This document shows positions 16,356 through 24,977 of a stretch of 64,000 nt of DNA, one piece after another. Origin of the DNA: Thermasporomyces sp036564245 (GTDB lineage: Bacteria > Actinomycetota > Actinomycetes > Propionibacteriales > Actinopolymorphaceae); contig DATCKU010000016.1 of NCBI GenBank assembly GCA_036564245.1, positions 33,338-97,337 of the forward strand, read 5' to 3'. Each line of letters opens with the position of its first letter. The first letter of the stretch is position 1. The notes beneath the pieces are model-generated. The model ran no database searches. It was not told the DNA's origin and was given only the letters and a program-made list of their open reading frames with translations. The translations under genes and the position numbers were made by a program.

Positions 16356-17372
16356 ATGGATGTAGCCCGACTGGCTTTGGTGGGTCTGGGAAGCATCGGC
16401 CTGCAGGCACACCTGCCGGCCATGCTTCGCTCGGACGCGGTTGACGTCGTGGCGCTCGCCGACCCCTCGGCCACGCGCCGGGAGCTCGCCGCCGCAGCCG
16501 TTGGTCCGGGCGTCCCCCTCTACCCCGACGCCGACGAGCTGATCGGCCGGCCGGACGTCGACGCCGTCGTGCTGGCGACGCCGCCGTGGGTCACGACCCG
16601 GCTCGCCAGCGAGTTCCTGCGCACCGGCACGTACGTGCTCGCCGAGAAACCGGTGGCGACCTCGGTCGCCGCGGCGGCACCGCTTGTGTCGCTTCCCGCG
16701 CCCCTGCAGGAACGGCTTCAGCTCGGTCTCACCTACCGACACGATCCCGCCCTCGCCCGGCTGCGGCAGTGGGTCCGCGACGAGCTCCGGCACGGGCCCC
16801 TCCTGATCCGCGCGCACATCTACGACGAACGCCGCGACCCAGCAGACCCCGAGCACACGGCGCGAATCCGCACGACGCTCGAACACGGACCGCCCGTCGT
16901 CCACGAAGGGGCGCACGTGTTCGACTGGCTGGCCTTCCTCATGTCCGAACCACGGCCGCAGATCATGGACGCCTGGGCCAGCCGGACCGATCCCTTGCTT
17001 GCCGCACCGAACCTGAACGGCGTACGGCTCGCCTACCGCGACGGCACCATGGCCCTCGTGGAGTTCGGCTGGTTGACCGATGAGCTCCCGCGCTGTGAGG
17101 TGAGCGTCCTCGGCCAACGCGGGTACGCCGTGCTCGACGGCTTCACGTTCCGGCTTCGTGTGGCGACGGCCGAGCACACCGAGGTCGTCGAGTACCACCC
17201 CGACCGGACGACTCGATGCTTCGATCGGCAGCTCGCATCGTTCGTACGACTCGTGGCCGGCGAGGTCGACGAGTCTCGGCCCAACCTGGCCGACGGTCTC
17301 GCCGCCCTCGAGCTGGCCGAAGCAGTCGTACGGGAGGCAACGAAACGCAGCGCGAGAGGGAACCTCGCATGA
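16356..17372 (+). CDS. Gfo/Idh/MocA-family NAD(P)-dependent oxidoreductase
   Basis: 338 aa. Residues 1-120 form a Rossmann fold: ALVGLGSIGLQAHL (GxGxxG), VALADPSA, VDAVVLATPPW and VLAEKPVATS with the family's EKP motif. The C-terminal half is the alpha/beta substrate domain (HEGAHVFDWLAFL carries the conserved His/Asp region). Such enzymes oxidise or reduce sugars, inositols or their amide derivatives. It is the first gene of a six-gene run, and its TGA overlaps the next ATG (ATGA). The substrate is not deducible; the aldolase, enolase-family and hydrolase neighbours suggest a sugar-acid or lactone route. Confidence 0.88.
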   Translation: MDVARLALVGLGSIGLQAHLPAMLRSDAVDVVALADPSATRRELAAAAVGPGVPLYPDADELIGRPDVDAVVLATPPWVTTRLASEFLRTGTYVLAEKPVATSVAAAAPLVSLPAPLQERLQLGLTYRHDPALARLRQWVRDELRHGPLLIRAHIYDERRDPADPEHTARIRTTLEHGPPVVHEGAHVFDWLAFLMSEPRPQIMDAWASRTDPLLAAPNLNGVRLAYRDGTMALVEFGWLTDELPRCEVSVLGQRGYAVLDGFTFRLRVATAEHTEVVEYHPDRTTRCFDRQLASFVRLVAGEVDESRPNLADGLAALELAEAVVREATKRSARGNLA

Positions 17373-18130
17373 TCGACTTTCACACTCATGCTCCGGCGTG
17401 GCGAAGTGCCACGTGGCTTGCCGGGGCGGCGTTCAGCGCGACGGAGTTCGTGGCGTTCATGGACTCGGTGGGCATCGAGCGTGCGGTGGTGCTGGCCCAC
17501 GACGGACTGTTCGACCCGACGCCGGAGGCCAACGACGACCTGGCCGGTTTCGTCGCCGAACATCCGGACCGCATGGTGGCCTTCGGAACCGTGAGCCCTC
17601 GTCAGCGTGAGGCGGTCGCCGAGGCGGAGCGTTGCCTCACGACGTTGGGCATGGCCGGGCTGAAGCTGCACCCATGGCTGCAGGGCTTCTCGATGCACGA
17701 GCGTTCCCTCGACCCGATCTGTGACCGGGTGGCCGAGGCCGGCGGCATCCTGCTCTGCCACGACGGCACTCCGCCGTACGCGACACCCTTGCAGATCGCA
17801 GCGCTCGCCCGCAGACATCCGCGACTGCCGGTGGTGCTCGGTCATGGCGGCCTGCACGACTGCTGGCGCGAAGCACTCGTCGCTACCATCGAGACGCCGA
17901 ACCTCTATCTCTGCATCTGCGGAACGCCGCCCTACGCCGCGCGCACGATCCTCGCCCAGGCCCCACCCGGGAAGGTGCTCTTCGGCACCGACGCGGGCCT
18001 CTCGGATCGGGCGAGCCAGGACTACGCCGTGGCGCGGATCCGCGAGATCGACGGCTGGGGCATCACACCGGAGCAACGACACTCCATGTTGGTGGAGGCC
18101 CCCTCAGCGCTTCTCGGCGGTGCGGCATGA
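17369..18130 (+). CDS. Amidohydrolase 2 family metal-dependent hydrolase
   Basis: 253 aa TIM-barrel hydrolase of the ACMSD/lactonase group. Metal ligands are visible in order: DFHTH at residues 3-7 (HxH), LKLHPWLQGF, LCHDGTPPYA, LGHGGLHD and FGTDAG with the final Asp. The start is fixed by the ATGA overlap with the oxidoreductase. The stop overlaps the next gene the same way, so expression is tightly coupled. Family members act as lactonases or decarboxylases on sugar-acid intermediates, which suits the neighbouring enolase-superfamily and DapA-like enzymes. It is the intact relative of the protein at 20147, which has lost these histidines. Confidence 0.87.
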   Translation: MIDFHTHAPAWRSATWLAGAAFSATEFVAFMDSVGIERAVVLAHDGLFDPTPEANDDLAGFVAEHPDRMVAFGTVSPRQREAVAEAERCLTTLGMAGLKLHPWLQGFSMHERSLDPICDRVAEAGGILLCHDGTPPYATPLQIAALARRHPRLPVVLGHGGLHDCWREALVATIETPNLYLCICGTPPYAARTILAQAPPGKVLFGTDAGLSDRASQDYAVARIREIDGWGITPEQRHSMLVEAPSALLGGAA

Positions 18131-19233
18131 ACGACACGATCGCGGCGATCCACACCACGGTGGTGAGCCTGCCCGCCCATCCTGCCCTCGTCGTCCGCGG
18201 AGCGAAAGGCACGCACGACCGGTCGGAGTTCTGCCTTGTGCGTGTCGTAACGAGCTCCGGAGTCGAAGGCTACGGCGAGGTGAGCGCGACGCCGTTGTGG
18301 AGCGGCGAGGACGGCACGACCGCCCAGCACTTCATCCGCTCTCTGCTCGCGCCGGCGCTTGTCAACCGTCCCTTGACACCGGTCTGCGCCCTCGAGCAGA
18401 CCATGGACGAGCTGCTGGCCGGCAACCCGTTCACCAAGGCAGGCGTCTCGATCGCCTTGTGGGATGCGTACGCCAAGACGCTGGGAGTGCCGCTCGCGGT
18501 CGCGCTTGGTGGGCCGCTACGCAGCGAGATCCCCATCAAGCTCTCGTTGTCTGGCGACGGTGAGCGACTCGAGCAGGTGTACGCCGCGGCCAGAGCCGCA
18601 GGCTTCAGGGCGTTCAAGGTCAAGGTGGGCCTGGGCCTGCCGGGCGACGTGGCACGAGTTGAGCATGCGCGGCGACTGGTGGGCGACGACGCCTTCCTCG
18701 GTGTGGATGCCAATGGCGGATGGAGTCGCGTCGAGGCGCACGAAGCGCTCCGAGCGCTCGCTCCCTACCGCATCGCCTTCGTCGAGCAACCCGTCGCCGC
18801 GCACGATCTTCAGGGCATGGCCGGCCTGCGCTCGCGAGGCTTTCCGATCGTGGCCGACGAGTCGGTCTTCGGCTCGACGGATCTGGTACGCCTGATCCGG
18901 GCCGACGCTGCGGACGTCGTGAGCGTGTACGTCGGGAAGGCCGGCGGACCCTGGCGGGCGATCCAGCTCGGCATCCTCGCCCACGCCTTCGGCATGCGCT
19001 GCATCGTCGGGTCCAACGGTGAGCTCGGGCTCGGTGCCGCCGCGCAGGTGCACGTCGCCGCTGCCTTGCCGGGGCTCACGACGGAGTTTCCCTCCGACAT
19101 CATCGGCGCCCACTACTACGCCGACGACATCCTCGCCGAGCCGCTGTCGAGCGACGGCGAGAAGGTACGCCTGCCGGCCGGTCCGGGTCTCGGCGTCCGC
19201 ATCCGACCCGACCTGGTGGCACGGCTGCGGTGA
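18127..19233 (+). CDS. Enolase-superfamily enzyme (mandelate racemase / muconate lactonising type)
   Basis: 368 aa. The active site can be read: FKVKVGLG gives the KxK pair (K164, K166), VDANGG the first metal ligand (D194), FVEQPV the second (E220), VADESV the third (D244) and VGKAGG the opposite lysine (K271). Paired lysines on both faces are typical of the muconate-lactonising and dipeptide-epimerase subgroup, rather than mandelate racemase with its His-Asp dyad. It acts on a carboxylate by abstracting the alpha proton: cycloisomerisation, epimerisation or dehydration. The ATG overlaps the previous stop. The exact reaction is unknown, but a role in a carboxylate sugar or amino-acid route fits. 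Confidence 0.88.
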   Translation: MNDTIAAIHTTVVSLPAHPALVVRGAKGTHDRSEFCLVRVVTSSGVEGYGEVSATPLWSGEDGTTAQHFIRSLLAPALVNRPLTPVCALEQTMDELLAGNPFTKAGVSIALWDAYAKTLGVPLAVALGGPLRSEIPIKLSLSGDGERLEQVYAAARAAGFRAFKVKVGLGLPGDVARVEHARRLVGDDAFLGVDANGGWSRVEAHEALRALAPYRIAFVEQPVAAHDLQGMAGLRSRGFPIVADESVFGSTDLVRLIRADAADVVSVYVGKAGGPWRAIQLGILAHAFGMRCIVGSNGELGLGAAAQVHVAAALPGLTTEFPSDIIGAHYYADDILAEPLSSDGEKVRLPAGPGLGVRIRPDLVARLR

Positions 19234-19265
19234 GGAACGAACGGAGAAAGGGGAACCGAAGCCGG

Positions 19266-20150
19266 ATGATCGTCGATGTCCACAACCACACACCGACGCA
19301 CCGGGACGCCGTGCCGCCCGACGAACGGCTGGAGTTCCACGGCTGGCGATCTGACCGTCCGGTGGTGACCACCAACTCCTGGGCAGACTTCGACCGGGAC
19401 CAGTCCGCTGCCGACATCACCATCGTCTTCAACATCGCAGTCGACGACCCGTTGACGGCGACCGGCCTGCCCTATCCCCCGGAGCGGACCAACGATGCCA
19501 CGGCAGAGTTCGTGGCCGCCGCTCCGCACAAGCGGATCGGCTTCATGTCGGTGAACCCGACCGCTCCTGGAGTCTTCGACGAGGTGGAGCGCTGCCGGGA
19601 GCGTGGCCTCGTCGGTGTGAAGCTCGGACCGAACTACCAGAACTTCGACCCGCTCTGCGAGGAGGCGCGAGCGTTCTATCGCTACTGCGAGCGGGAAGGC
19701 CTGCCGATCCTCTTCCACCAAGGCACGTCCCCGATTCGCTCGGCGCCGTTGCGGTACGCCCACCCGTTGGTGATGGACGAGATCGCGCTTGAGTTTCCCG
19801 AGCTACGAGTCGTGATGGCCCACATGGGGCATCCCTTCGTCCGTGAGACGGTCGCGGTCATTCGCAAGCATCCCCACGTCTATGCCGACGTGTCGTCGAT
19901 CTACCTACGAGCGTGGCTCGCCTGGGAGGCACTGACGTTCGCCTGGGAATGGGGGGTCACGCACAAGCTGCTCTTCGGCTCGGACTATCCCATCGCCACG
20001 TCGGCCGAAGCCATGGCCGGCCTGCGGCGAGTGGGTGACATCGTCGCCGGGACGAAGCTTCCGCGGGTCCCGCCCGAGGCGATCGAGGAGATCATCCACG
20101 CCGACGCGCTGAGCGCACTCGGCCTTCGGATACCGGAGGCGCAGCCGTGA
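19266..20150 (+). CDS. Amidohydrolase 2 family metal-dependent hydrolase
   Basis: 294 aa from the ATG at 19266, which yields the family N-terminus MIVDVHNHTP; a GTG at 19230 that overlaps the previous stop would add 12 basic residues. Metal ligands are intact: DVHNH (HxH), GVKLGPNYQNFDP, LFHQGTSPI, MAHMGHPF and LFGSDYPI. The LFHQGTS...MAHMGHPF...LYGSD-type order is the standard ACMSD-like barrel. It is a paralogue of the hydrolases at 17369 and 20147, so one operon encodes three members of this fold. Likely substrates are lactones or carboxylates made by the same pathway. Confidence 0.85.
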   Translation: MIVDVHNHTPTHRDAVPPDERLEFHGWRSDRPVVTTNSWADFDRDQSAADITIVFNIAVDDPLTATGLPYPPERTNDATAEFVAAAPHKRIGFMSVNPTAPGVFDEVERCRERGLVGVKLGPNYQNFDPLCEEARAFYRYCEREGLPILFHQGTSPIRSAPLRYAHPLVMDEIALEFPELRVVMAHMGHPFVRETVAVIRKHPHVYADVSSIYLRAWLAWEALTFAWEWGVTHKLLFGSDYPIATSAEAMAGLRRVGDIVAGTKLPRVPPEAIEEIIHADALSALGLRIPEAQP

Positions 20151-21037
20151 TCATCGACATGCATGTGCGGATCGGCCGTGGCCGCGAGGTCGAGCTCAGC
20201 GCACCCGACCTGCTGTCCACCATGGCGGAGCTCGGCATCGATGCCGCTCTCATCTCACCCGACGAGCGAGGCATCGCCTACGACAACCTGGAAGGCAACG
20301 ACGCCGTCTGCCGTGCCGCCGCCGAGTCGGACGGAAAGCTCGCCGCCTACGCGGTGGCCAATCCCTGGCAGGGCAGGCGGGCACTCGACGTCCTCGCCCG
20401 CGCGCGAGACGCCGGTGCGGTGGCACTCGCGGTCGACCCGGTCCTGCAGGGGTTCGACCCACTGGACGGCCTGCTCGATCCCCTCCTCGAGTTCGCAAAG
20501 GACGAGGACTGGTTCGTGTACGTGCGTACCGGCACCCCGCCGAACGCGCTGCCGCTTCCCGTCGCCACACTGGCCCGGCGCCATCCGGAGCTGCGCTTCG
20601 TGATGGGCCGAAGCGGAGCCACCGACTTCTGGATCGATGCGGCGCCAGCTCTGCGCCACGCGCCGAACCTCTACGCCGACACGGCGTACGCACCGTGGGA
20701 CACCGTTTTGACCGAGCTCGCCCAGGACGAGGAGATCGGTCCGCAACGCTGTGTCTTCGCAACGGACGCGCCCTACGCCGTTGCGCGGACCGAGCTCGCC
20801 CGCGTCCTCGACTGGCAGGGAATCACCGAAGCGCAGCGGGCCGCCGTGCTCGGTGGAACGATCGCCCAGCTCCTCGGCCGGAACCTGCCGCCGGCGTGGT
20901 CACGCGAGAGCGGTGGCGCCGGCCATGACGCCGAGACCTCCCGTGACGCCCAAGCCTCCAGCGACGCCAGACCCGCCGACAGCGACGAACGTCCAGTGAT
21001 GACCGGACACGACGAAGTGGACCGGTCGGGTGATTGA
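20147..21037 (+). CDS. Amidohydrolase-fold protein lacking its metal ligands (probable pseudoenzyme)
   Basis: 296 aa, GTG start overlapping the previous stop (GTGA). Clearly homologous to the hydrolase at 17369 over residues 1-245, for example VLQGFDPLDGLLDP against WLQGFSMHERSLDP, and TGTPPNALPLPVATLARRHPEL against its counterpart. The metal-binding residues are replaced one after another: HxH becomes HVR, LKLHP becomes LAVDP, LCHDGTPP becomes YVRTGTPP and LGHGG becomes MGRSG. Only the last Asp (FATDAPYA) survives. A mononuclear or binuclear zinc site cannot form in the usual way. It is otherwise intact, with no frameshift, which argues for a selected non-hydrolytic role (partner or binding protein) or altered chemistry. 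The final 45 residues are a disordered Asp/Ala/Ser tail. Confidence 0.82.
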   Translation: MIIDMHVRIGRGREVELSAPDLLSTMAELGIDAALISPDERGIAYDNLEGNDAVCRAAAESDGKLAAYAVANPWQGRRALDVLARARDAGAVALAVDPVLQGFDPLDGLLDPLLEFAKDEDWFVYVRTGTPPNALPLPVATLARRHPELRFVMGRSGATDFWIDAAPALRHAPNLYADTAYAPWDTVLTELAQDEEIGPQRCVFATDAPYAVARTELARVLDWQGITEAQRAAVLGGTIAQLLGRNLPPAWSRESGGAGHDAETSRDAQASSDARPADSDERPVMTGHDEVDRSGD

Positions 21038-21046
21038 GAGGTGCGT

Positions 21047-22039
21047 GTGACGACGACAGAAGGCATGCCGGCTCGCGGATCGGCCGTGACGACGACGACC
21101 ACCCGGGTCGAATCCGATCGGGCCAGGTTGGTGCGTGGTGTCTCCCCGGTTCTCGAGGTGCCGTTCACAGCCGACGGCGAGGTGGACTACGCGGGTTTCG
21201 AGCGGGTCGTGCGCTACGTGCTGGGCACCGGTGTGACCAGCGTGATGTTCCCCGGGTTCGCCTCGGAGTTCCACAAGCTCTCCGAGAGCGAGCGCTGGCG
21301 CCTCGCCACCATCCTGCTCGAGCAGACGCGTGCCCGCCCGGACGTCGCGGCCATCCTCGCGGTGCAGGACCACGCCACGAAGCTCGCCGTGGCCCATGCC
21401 TGCCGACTCGTCGAGGCCGGAGCCGATCTCGTCAACCTGCTGCCGCCCTACTTCCTCAGTCCCGCACCCGCCGACGTCCTGGCCCACGTACGTGCGGTGC
21501 TCGCCGCCGTCGCGCCCACGCCCGTGGTGCTGCAGTACGCGCCCCACCAGACGGGCACGAGCCTCGACGCTGCCACGATCGCCGCACTCGCCCGCGACCA
21601 TCCCAACCTCGCCCTGGTCAAGGTGGAGTCCACTCCTCCGGGTGCGCTGATCGCCGCGCTCGGTGCCCAGCGTCCGGCTCTGCCGGCCGTCGTGGGATAC
21701 GCCGGTGTCCAGCTTCCCGACGCCGTCCGACGAGGAGCGGTCGGAGTGCAGCCAGGCTGCTCGATCACCGAGGTCTACGTCGAGATCTGGCGCCGGTTCG
21801 AGACGGGCGACGTCGACGGTGCTGTCGACCTGCACCGACGTCTGCTGCCCTACATCTCCTACTGGATGCTCGACACGGAGCTCATCATCGCGGCCGAGAA
21901 GCTCATCTCGGTGCGGCGAGGACTCTTCGCCGACCCACACTGCCGGGCACCGGCACACCAGCTGGACACGTACGAAGTCGACATGATCGACCGGATGCTC
22001 GACGAGTTCGCCGACTACCTTCCCGCGATCGACCTCTGA
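21047..22039 (+). CDS. DapA-like class I aldolase/lyase (dihydrodipicolinate synthase family)
   Basis: 330 aa. TIM barrel with a Schiff-base lysine in ALVKVES (about residue 190) and the family tyrosine in VVLQYAPHQTG. GVTSVMFPGFASEFHKLSESER corresponds to the usual GGTTGE...L..EE segment, but with FPGFASEF in place of GTTGE, so the carboxylate-binding loop differs from true DapA. Members of this wider family cleave keto-acid sugars (KDG aldolase, N-acetylneuraminate lyase) or dehydrate them. GAGAGG five bases before the GTG at 21047 decides the start. It is the last gene of the run from 16356 and is convergent with the 22049 gene, nine bases apart. Confidence 0.87.
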   Translation: MTTTEGMPARGSAVTTTTTRVESDRARLVRGVSPVLEVPFTADGEVDYAGFERVVRYVLGTGVTSVMFPGFASEFHKLSESERWRLATILLEQTRARPDVAAILAVQDHATKLAVAHACRLVEAGADLVNLLPPYFLSPAPADVLAHVRAVLAAVAPTPVVLQYAPHQTGTSLDAATIAALARDHPNLALVKVESTPPGALIAALGAQRPALPAVVGYAGVQLPDAVRRGAVGVQPGCSITEVYVEIWRRFETGDVDGAVDLHRRLLPYISYWMLDTELIIAAEKLISVRRGLFADPHCRAPAHQLDTYEVDMIDRMLDEFADYLPAIDL

Positions 22040-22048
22040 CTCGTCGGC

Positions 22049-23794
22049 TCAGCGGAGCACGACCTGCACCTCGCGGGTCGTGCTCTGCTCGGCCGCGAGC
22101 GGGACGGGAACCAGGCTCGACGGCCAGCCGAAGACCTCCAGACTGGTCACCTCGGTCGGCGCCTCGTCCACTCGGGCTTCCCGTACGTCGCAGGCGGGTA
22201 CGGGAAGCAGGAGCGTCAGCTGACCCTGTGGTGTCGAACCCCTCACGCGGCAACGAAGCCTCGGGCCGTCCCACCGGACGCCCGAGATCTCGGCCCCATC
22301 CCGAGCCCGCGTGAACGCCGCCCACTCGGCGGCGCTCCACAGCGGCATCCCCAGCTCCCGCGCGGATTCCCAGCACCTGTGCATGTAGGTGCTGGAGTAC
22401 GTCGCGAACGAGACCGGGTGCGACAGCATGGACAGTGGGCTGAAGTAGCGGGTGACCTTGTCCTCCATCACCTGTCGCGTGAGCGCGGCCTGACCCAACG
22501 GGTCCGCGGTCAGCAATCCTTTGATGGAAAGGTCGTCGAACGCCTGAGTCGCCTGCTGGAAGCAGTCGATCACGGTTCCGTCGGAGTCGACGAATCGCAT
22601 GGGTCGGGCCGACCCGGTGAGGTACGAAAGCCACGACGGGCCCACGCTCATGGCGTTGAGGTCCATGTCGATGCCGAGCTCGGCGTAGAGCCGGGGCAGG
22701 TCGACGTAGCCCTTCCAGACCGCGCAGTGGTTGCGGTTGGTCGCAGGGATCGTGCCGTACCGCTCGAGGAAGTCGGCGACGTCCCGGCGTACGACGTCTT
22801 CCAGGACCTCTTCCTGGTCCTCACCGTCGTACGCCGGGTCGAACGCGTCGTGGTGGATGCCGAAGGAGTGACCGCGCTCCCGCCAGGCCGCCACCCGTTC
22901 CGGCGTGGCGACGGTTCCGCGCGTGGTCCCCGACATGAGGTAGATGGTGATGTGACCACCGTGCGCCTCCACCGCGTCGAGCAGCGCCTCGAAGTGCTCC
23001 AGCGCCGACCAGTCGTCGTCGGAGTCGAGGACGAGCACGCTGCGGATGTCGGGTGTCGGGTAGTACCAGAGCCGAGGGTGCGGCGCCGGCGCGACCTCGT
23101 TGAGCGCGTTGCCGAGCAGCATCGCGTGGATGTCGGCCTGCGGCAGGTGCCAGCAGTCCGGATCGGCGTACCCGATCACCAGGTCCTGCATCCGGTAGGG
23201 TTCGCCCGCCCCCGACCCGTGTCCACCGACCCGGCCCGGATCGCCTTGCCGGATGAGCGAAACCGCGTGCGCCAGGTCGTAGCTGAACACGACGACGCGA
23301 CCTCGACCGTACGGGAAGTCCACCACGGCAGGAAACGACGTCGGCGTCCGCGAGTCGGCGTACAGGCTGGCCGCCGTCACCGCACCGTCCGGCAGCCGAT
23401 CCGGTTCGTACGCATCGGCGGGGACGTGGGTCTCGATCGGCTCCTGCGGGACACCGGCTCCGATCCGACTCGCCGAGCCCGGACGTACGTACGCCGGCGA
23501 GACCATGCCGTACGCCGACACCAGGCCCAGGGTGCGGGCGAACAGGAACGACGGTCGCACGACGACGAGCCGCCCGCCTGCGCGCGCATACTCCAGGAGT
23601 GCCGTGACCTGGGCCTTGGTCGGCCGCATCCGCGCGACCACGGCGACGTCGTACCCGTCGAGGTCGATCGGGTGGCCGCCGCTCGCGTCGACGATCTCGT
23701 AGTCTCGTACGCCTTCGGCGCGCAGGATCTCGGCGAGGTAGTGGCCGAACGCACCGACGCGCTGATCTTGCCGCACCACGACGGCGATGGTCAT
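22049..23794 (-). CDS. Two-domain protein: glutamine-amidotransferase-like fold plus polysaccharide-deacetylase-like domain
   Basis: 581 aa. The first 210 residues have a flavodoxin-like pattern (AVVVRQDQRVGAFGHYLAEIL, YDVAVVARM, GGRLVVVRPS, GRVVVFSYDLAHAV) resembling the trimerisation or ThuA-type domains of carbohydrate enzymes. Residues 250-470 look like a NodB-type deacetylase barrel: VLVLDSDDDW gives the metal Asp pair and HSFGIHHD the metal His, followed by RNHCAVWKG. A beta-rich C-terminus follows. The ATG at 23794 has GGAGGA five bases upstream and overlaps the previous stop (ATGA). I infer hydrolysis of an acyl or amide group on a carbohydrate imported by the adjacent ABC system; this is not certain. 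Confidence 0.7.
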   Translation of the reverse strand: MTIAVVVRQDQRVGAFGHYLAEILRAEGVRDYEIVDASGGHPIDLDGYDVAVVARMRPTKAQVTALLEYARAGGRLVVVRPSFLFARTLGLVSAYGMVSPAYVRPGSASRIGAGVPQEPIETHVPADAYEPDRLPDGAVTAASLYADSRTPTSFPAVVDFPYGRGRVVVFSYDLAHAVSLIRQGDPGRVGGHGSGAGEPYRMQDLVIGYADPDCWHLPQADIHAMLLGNALNEVAPAPHPRLWYYPTPDIRSVLVLDSDDDWSALEHFEALLDAVEAHGGHITIYLMSGTTRGTVATPERVAAWRERGHSFGIHHDAFDPAYDGEDQEEVLEDVVRRDVADFLERYGTIPATNRNHCAVWKGYVDLPRLYAELGIDMDLNAMSVGPSWLSYLTGSARPMRFVDSDGTVIDCFQQATQAFDDLSIKGLLTADPLGQAALTRQVMEDKVTRYFSPLSMLSHPVSFATYSSTYMHRCWESARELGMPLWSAAEWAAFTRARDGAEISGVRWDGPRLRCRVRGSTPQGQLTLLLPVPACDVREARVDEAPTEVTSLEVFGWPSSLVPVPLAAEQSTTREVQVVLR

Positions 23795-24954
23795 GGCTCC
23801 TCCCCGCATCGTCGATCGGCACCAGGGCGGAAGTCCGGCACACGCACCAGCTCGCTTCCCCGCGCGATCGACTCGGCGGCAAGAATCGCCGGTGCGGCGG
23901 TGTCCATCGCCTGGTAGACGTCGAACTCCGATTGGCGCCCCGCTAGAACCGCGTCCCGGAACGCCACGTGCGTGTAGTAGTCGGCGTCGCCGTGGCCACT
24001 GCCGCGCGCCTCGGCCGGCGCGTCGCCGCGCTCGTAGCTCCAGTCCGCCGGGGCGAGGTCCTGCATGCCCGCGTCGGCGAACCAGAACTTCGGCGGGTCA
24101 CCGCGACCGCGTGACCACTCCACCCGCCCACGCGTGCCGGTGACCTGATACCAGTGCCAGGCACCATCCGGATGCGGCTGGGCGAAGCTCGTCGCCATGC
24201 GCAGCAGGGCGCCCTTTTCCGTTCGCATCAAGGCGACCTGCACGTCGGGTTGGACGATCTCCGGATGCGCCGCGCTGGGCGCGTCGGTGCTCATCCCGAC
24301 GACCTCGGTCACCCGGTCGTCCAGGACCTTGAGCATCGGGCTCAGCTCGTGCGGCAGGTAGTGGATCGGCGGCATGCGCTGGGTCCAGGTGGGCTGGGCA
24401 TCCGGATGGGCCGCGAGGCCCTCCGGCCCGAAGGTCTCGCCCGTGTGCGGATCCTGGAACATCCCCGTCACGACATGGTGGAAGTACTGCCCTTCGCACC
24501 AGGTGATCTGCCCCAGCCGACCACTCGCCACCAGCTCGCGCCAGGCGTCCACGAACCCCCAGTAGCGGGTCTGCTCAGCGAGCTGGTACGTCAGGCCGGT
24601 CCGCTCCACCGCGAGGACGATCCGCCAGCAGTCTGCGAGCGAATGGGCCGCCGGAACCTCCGCATGCACGTGCTTTCCCGCCTCGAGCGCCTGAGCGGCC
24701 AGGGCGCCTTGCCGCTCGCTGCGCACCGTCAGCGCGACCGCGTCCACGCGCGGGTCGGCGAGCAGGTCGTCGTACCCGCGATAGGCGCGCACCGATCCTC
24801 GCCCGTCCAGCAGGGCCAGTGCCCGGTCGTGCAGCGCCTGGATCGGATCGCAGATCGCGGTGATCCGGTAACCGGGAATCCGTTGCAGGAGGGGAATCCA
24901 GGTGCCGACCGCGCGCGGACCCAGCCCGGCGATGCCGACACGTATCTCGTCCAT
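23791..24954 (-). CDS. Gfo/Idh/MocA-family oxidoreductase
   Basis: 387 aa. N-terminal Rossmann fold: VGIAGLGPRAVGTW (GxGxxxxG), ITAICDP, VDAVALTV and HVHAEVPAAHS, where the usual EKP is EVP, so the conserved Lys that helps hydride transfer is missing. HYLPHELSPMLKVL carries a conserved His region of the C-terminal domain. Its stop overlaps the start of the deacetylase-like gene, so the two are coupled. It is one of two members of this family in the locus, and the sequences are clearly different from each other. Confidence 0.85.
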   Translation of the reverse strand: MDEIRVGIAGLGPRAVGTWIPLLQRIPGYRITAICDPIQALHDRALALLDGRGSVRAYRGYDDLLADPRVDAVALTVRSERQGALAAQALEAGKHVHAEVPAAHSLADCWRIVLAVERTGLTYQLAEQTRYWGFVDAWRELVASGRLGQITWCEGQYFHHVVTGMFQDPHTGETFGPEGLAAHPDAQPTWTQRMPPIHYLPHELSPMLKVLDDRVTEVVGMSTDAPSAAHPEIVQPDVQVALMRTEKGALLRMATSFAQPHPDGAWHWYQVTGTRGRVEWSRGRGDPPKFWFADAGMQDLAPADWSYERGDAPAEARGSGHGDADYYTHVAFRDAVLAGRQSEFDVYQAMDTAAPAILAAESIARGSELVRVPDFRPGADRRCGEEP

Positions 24955-24977
24955 GCCACGGCACCACCGTCGCCCGA

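Noticed and set aside
21034..22314. 426-codon plus-strand frame overlapping the DapA-like gene
   Set aside because: Arg/Pro/Ala-rich out-of-frame translation; the true frame has the Schiff-base Lys and barrel strands.
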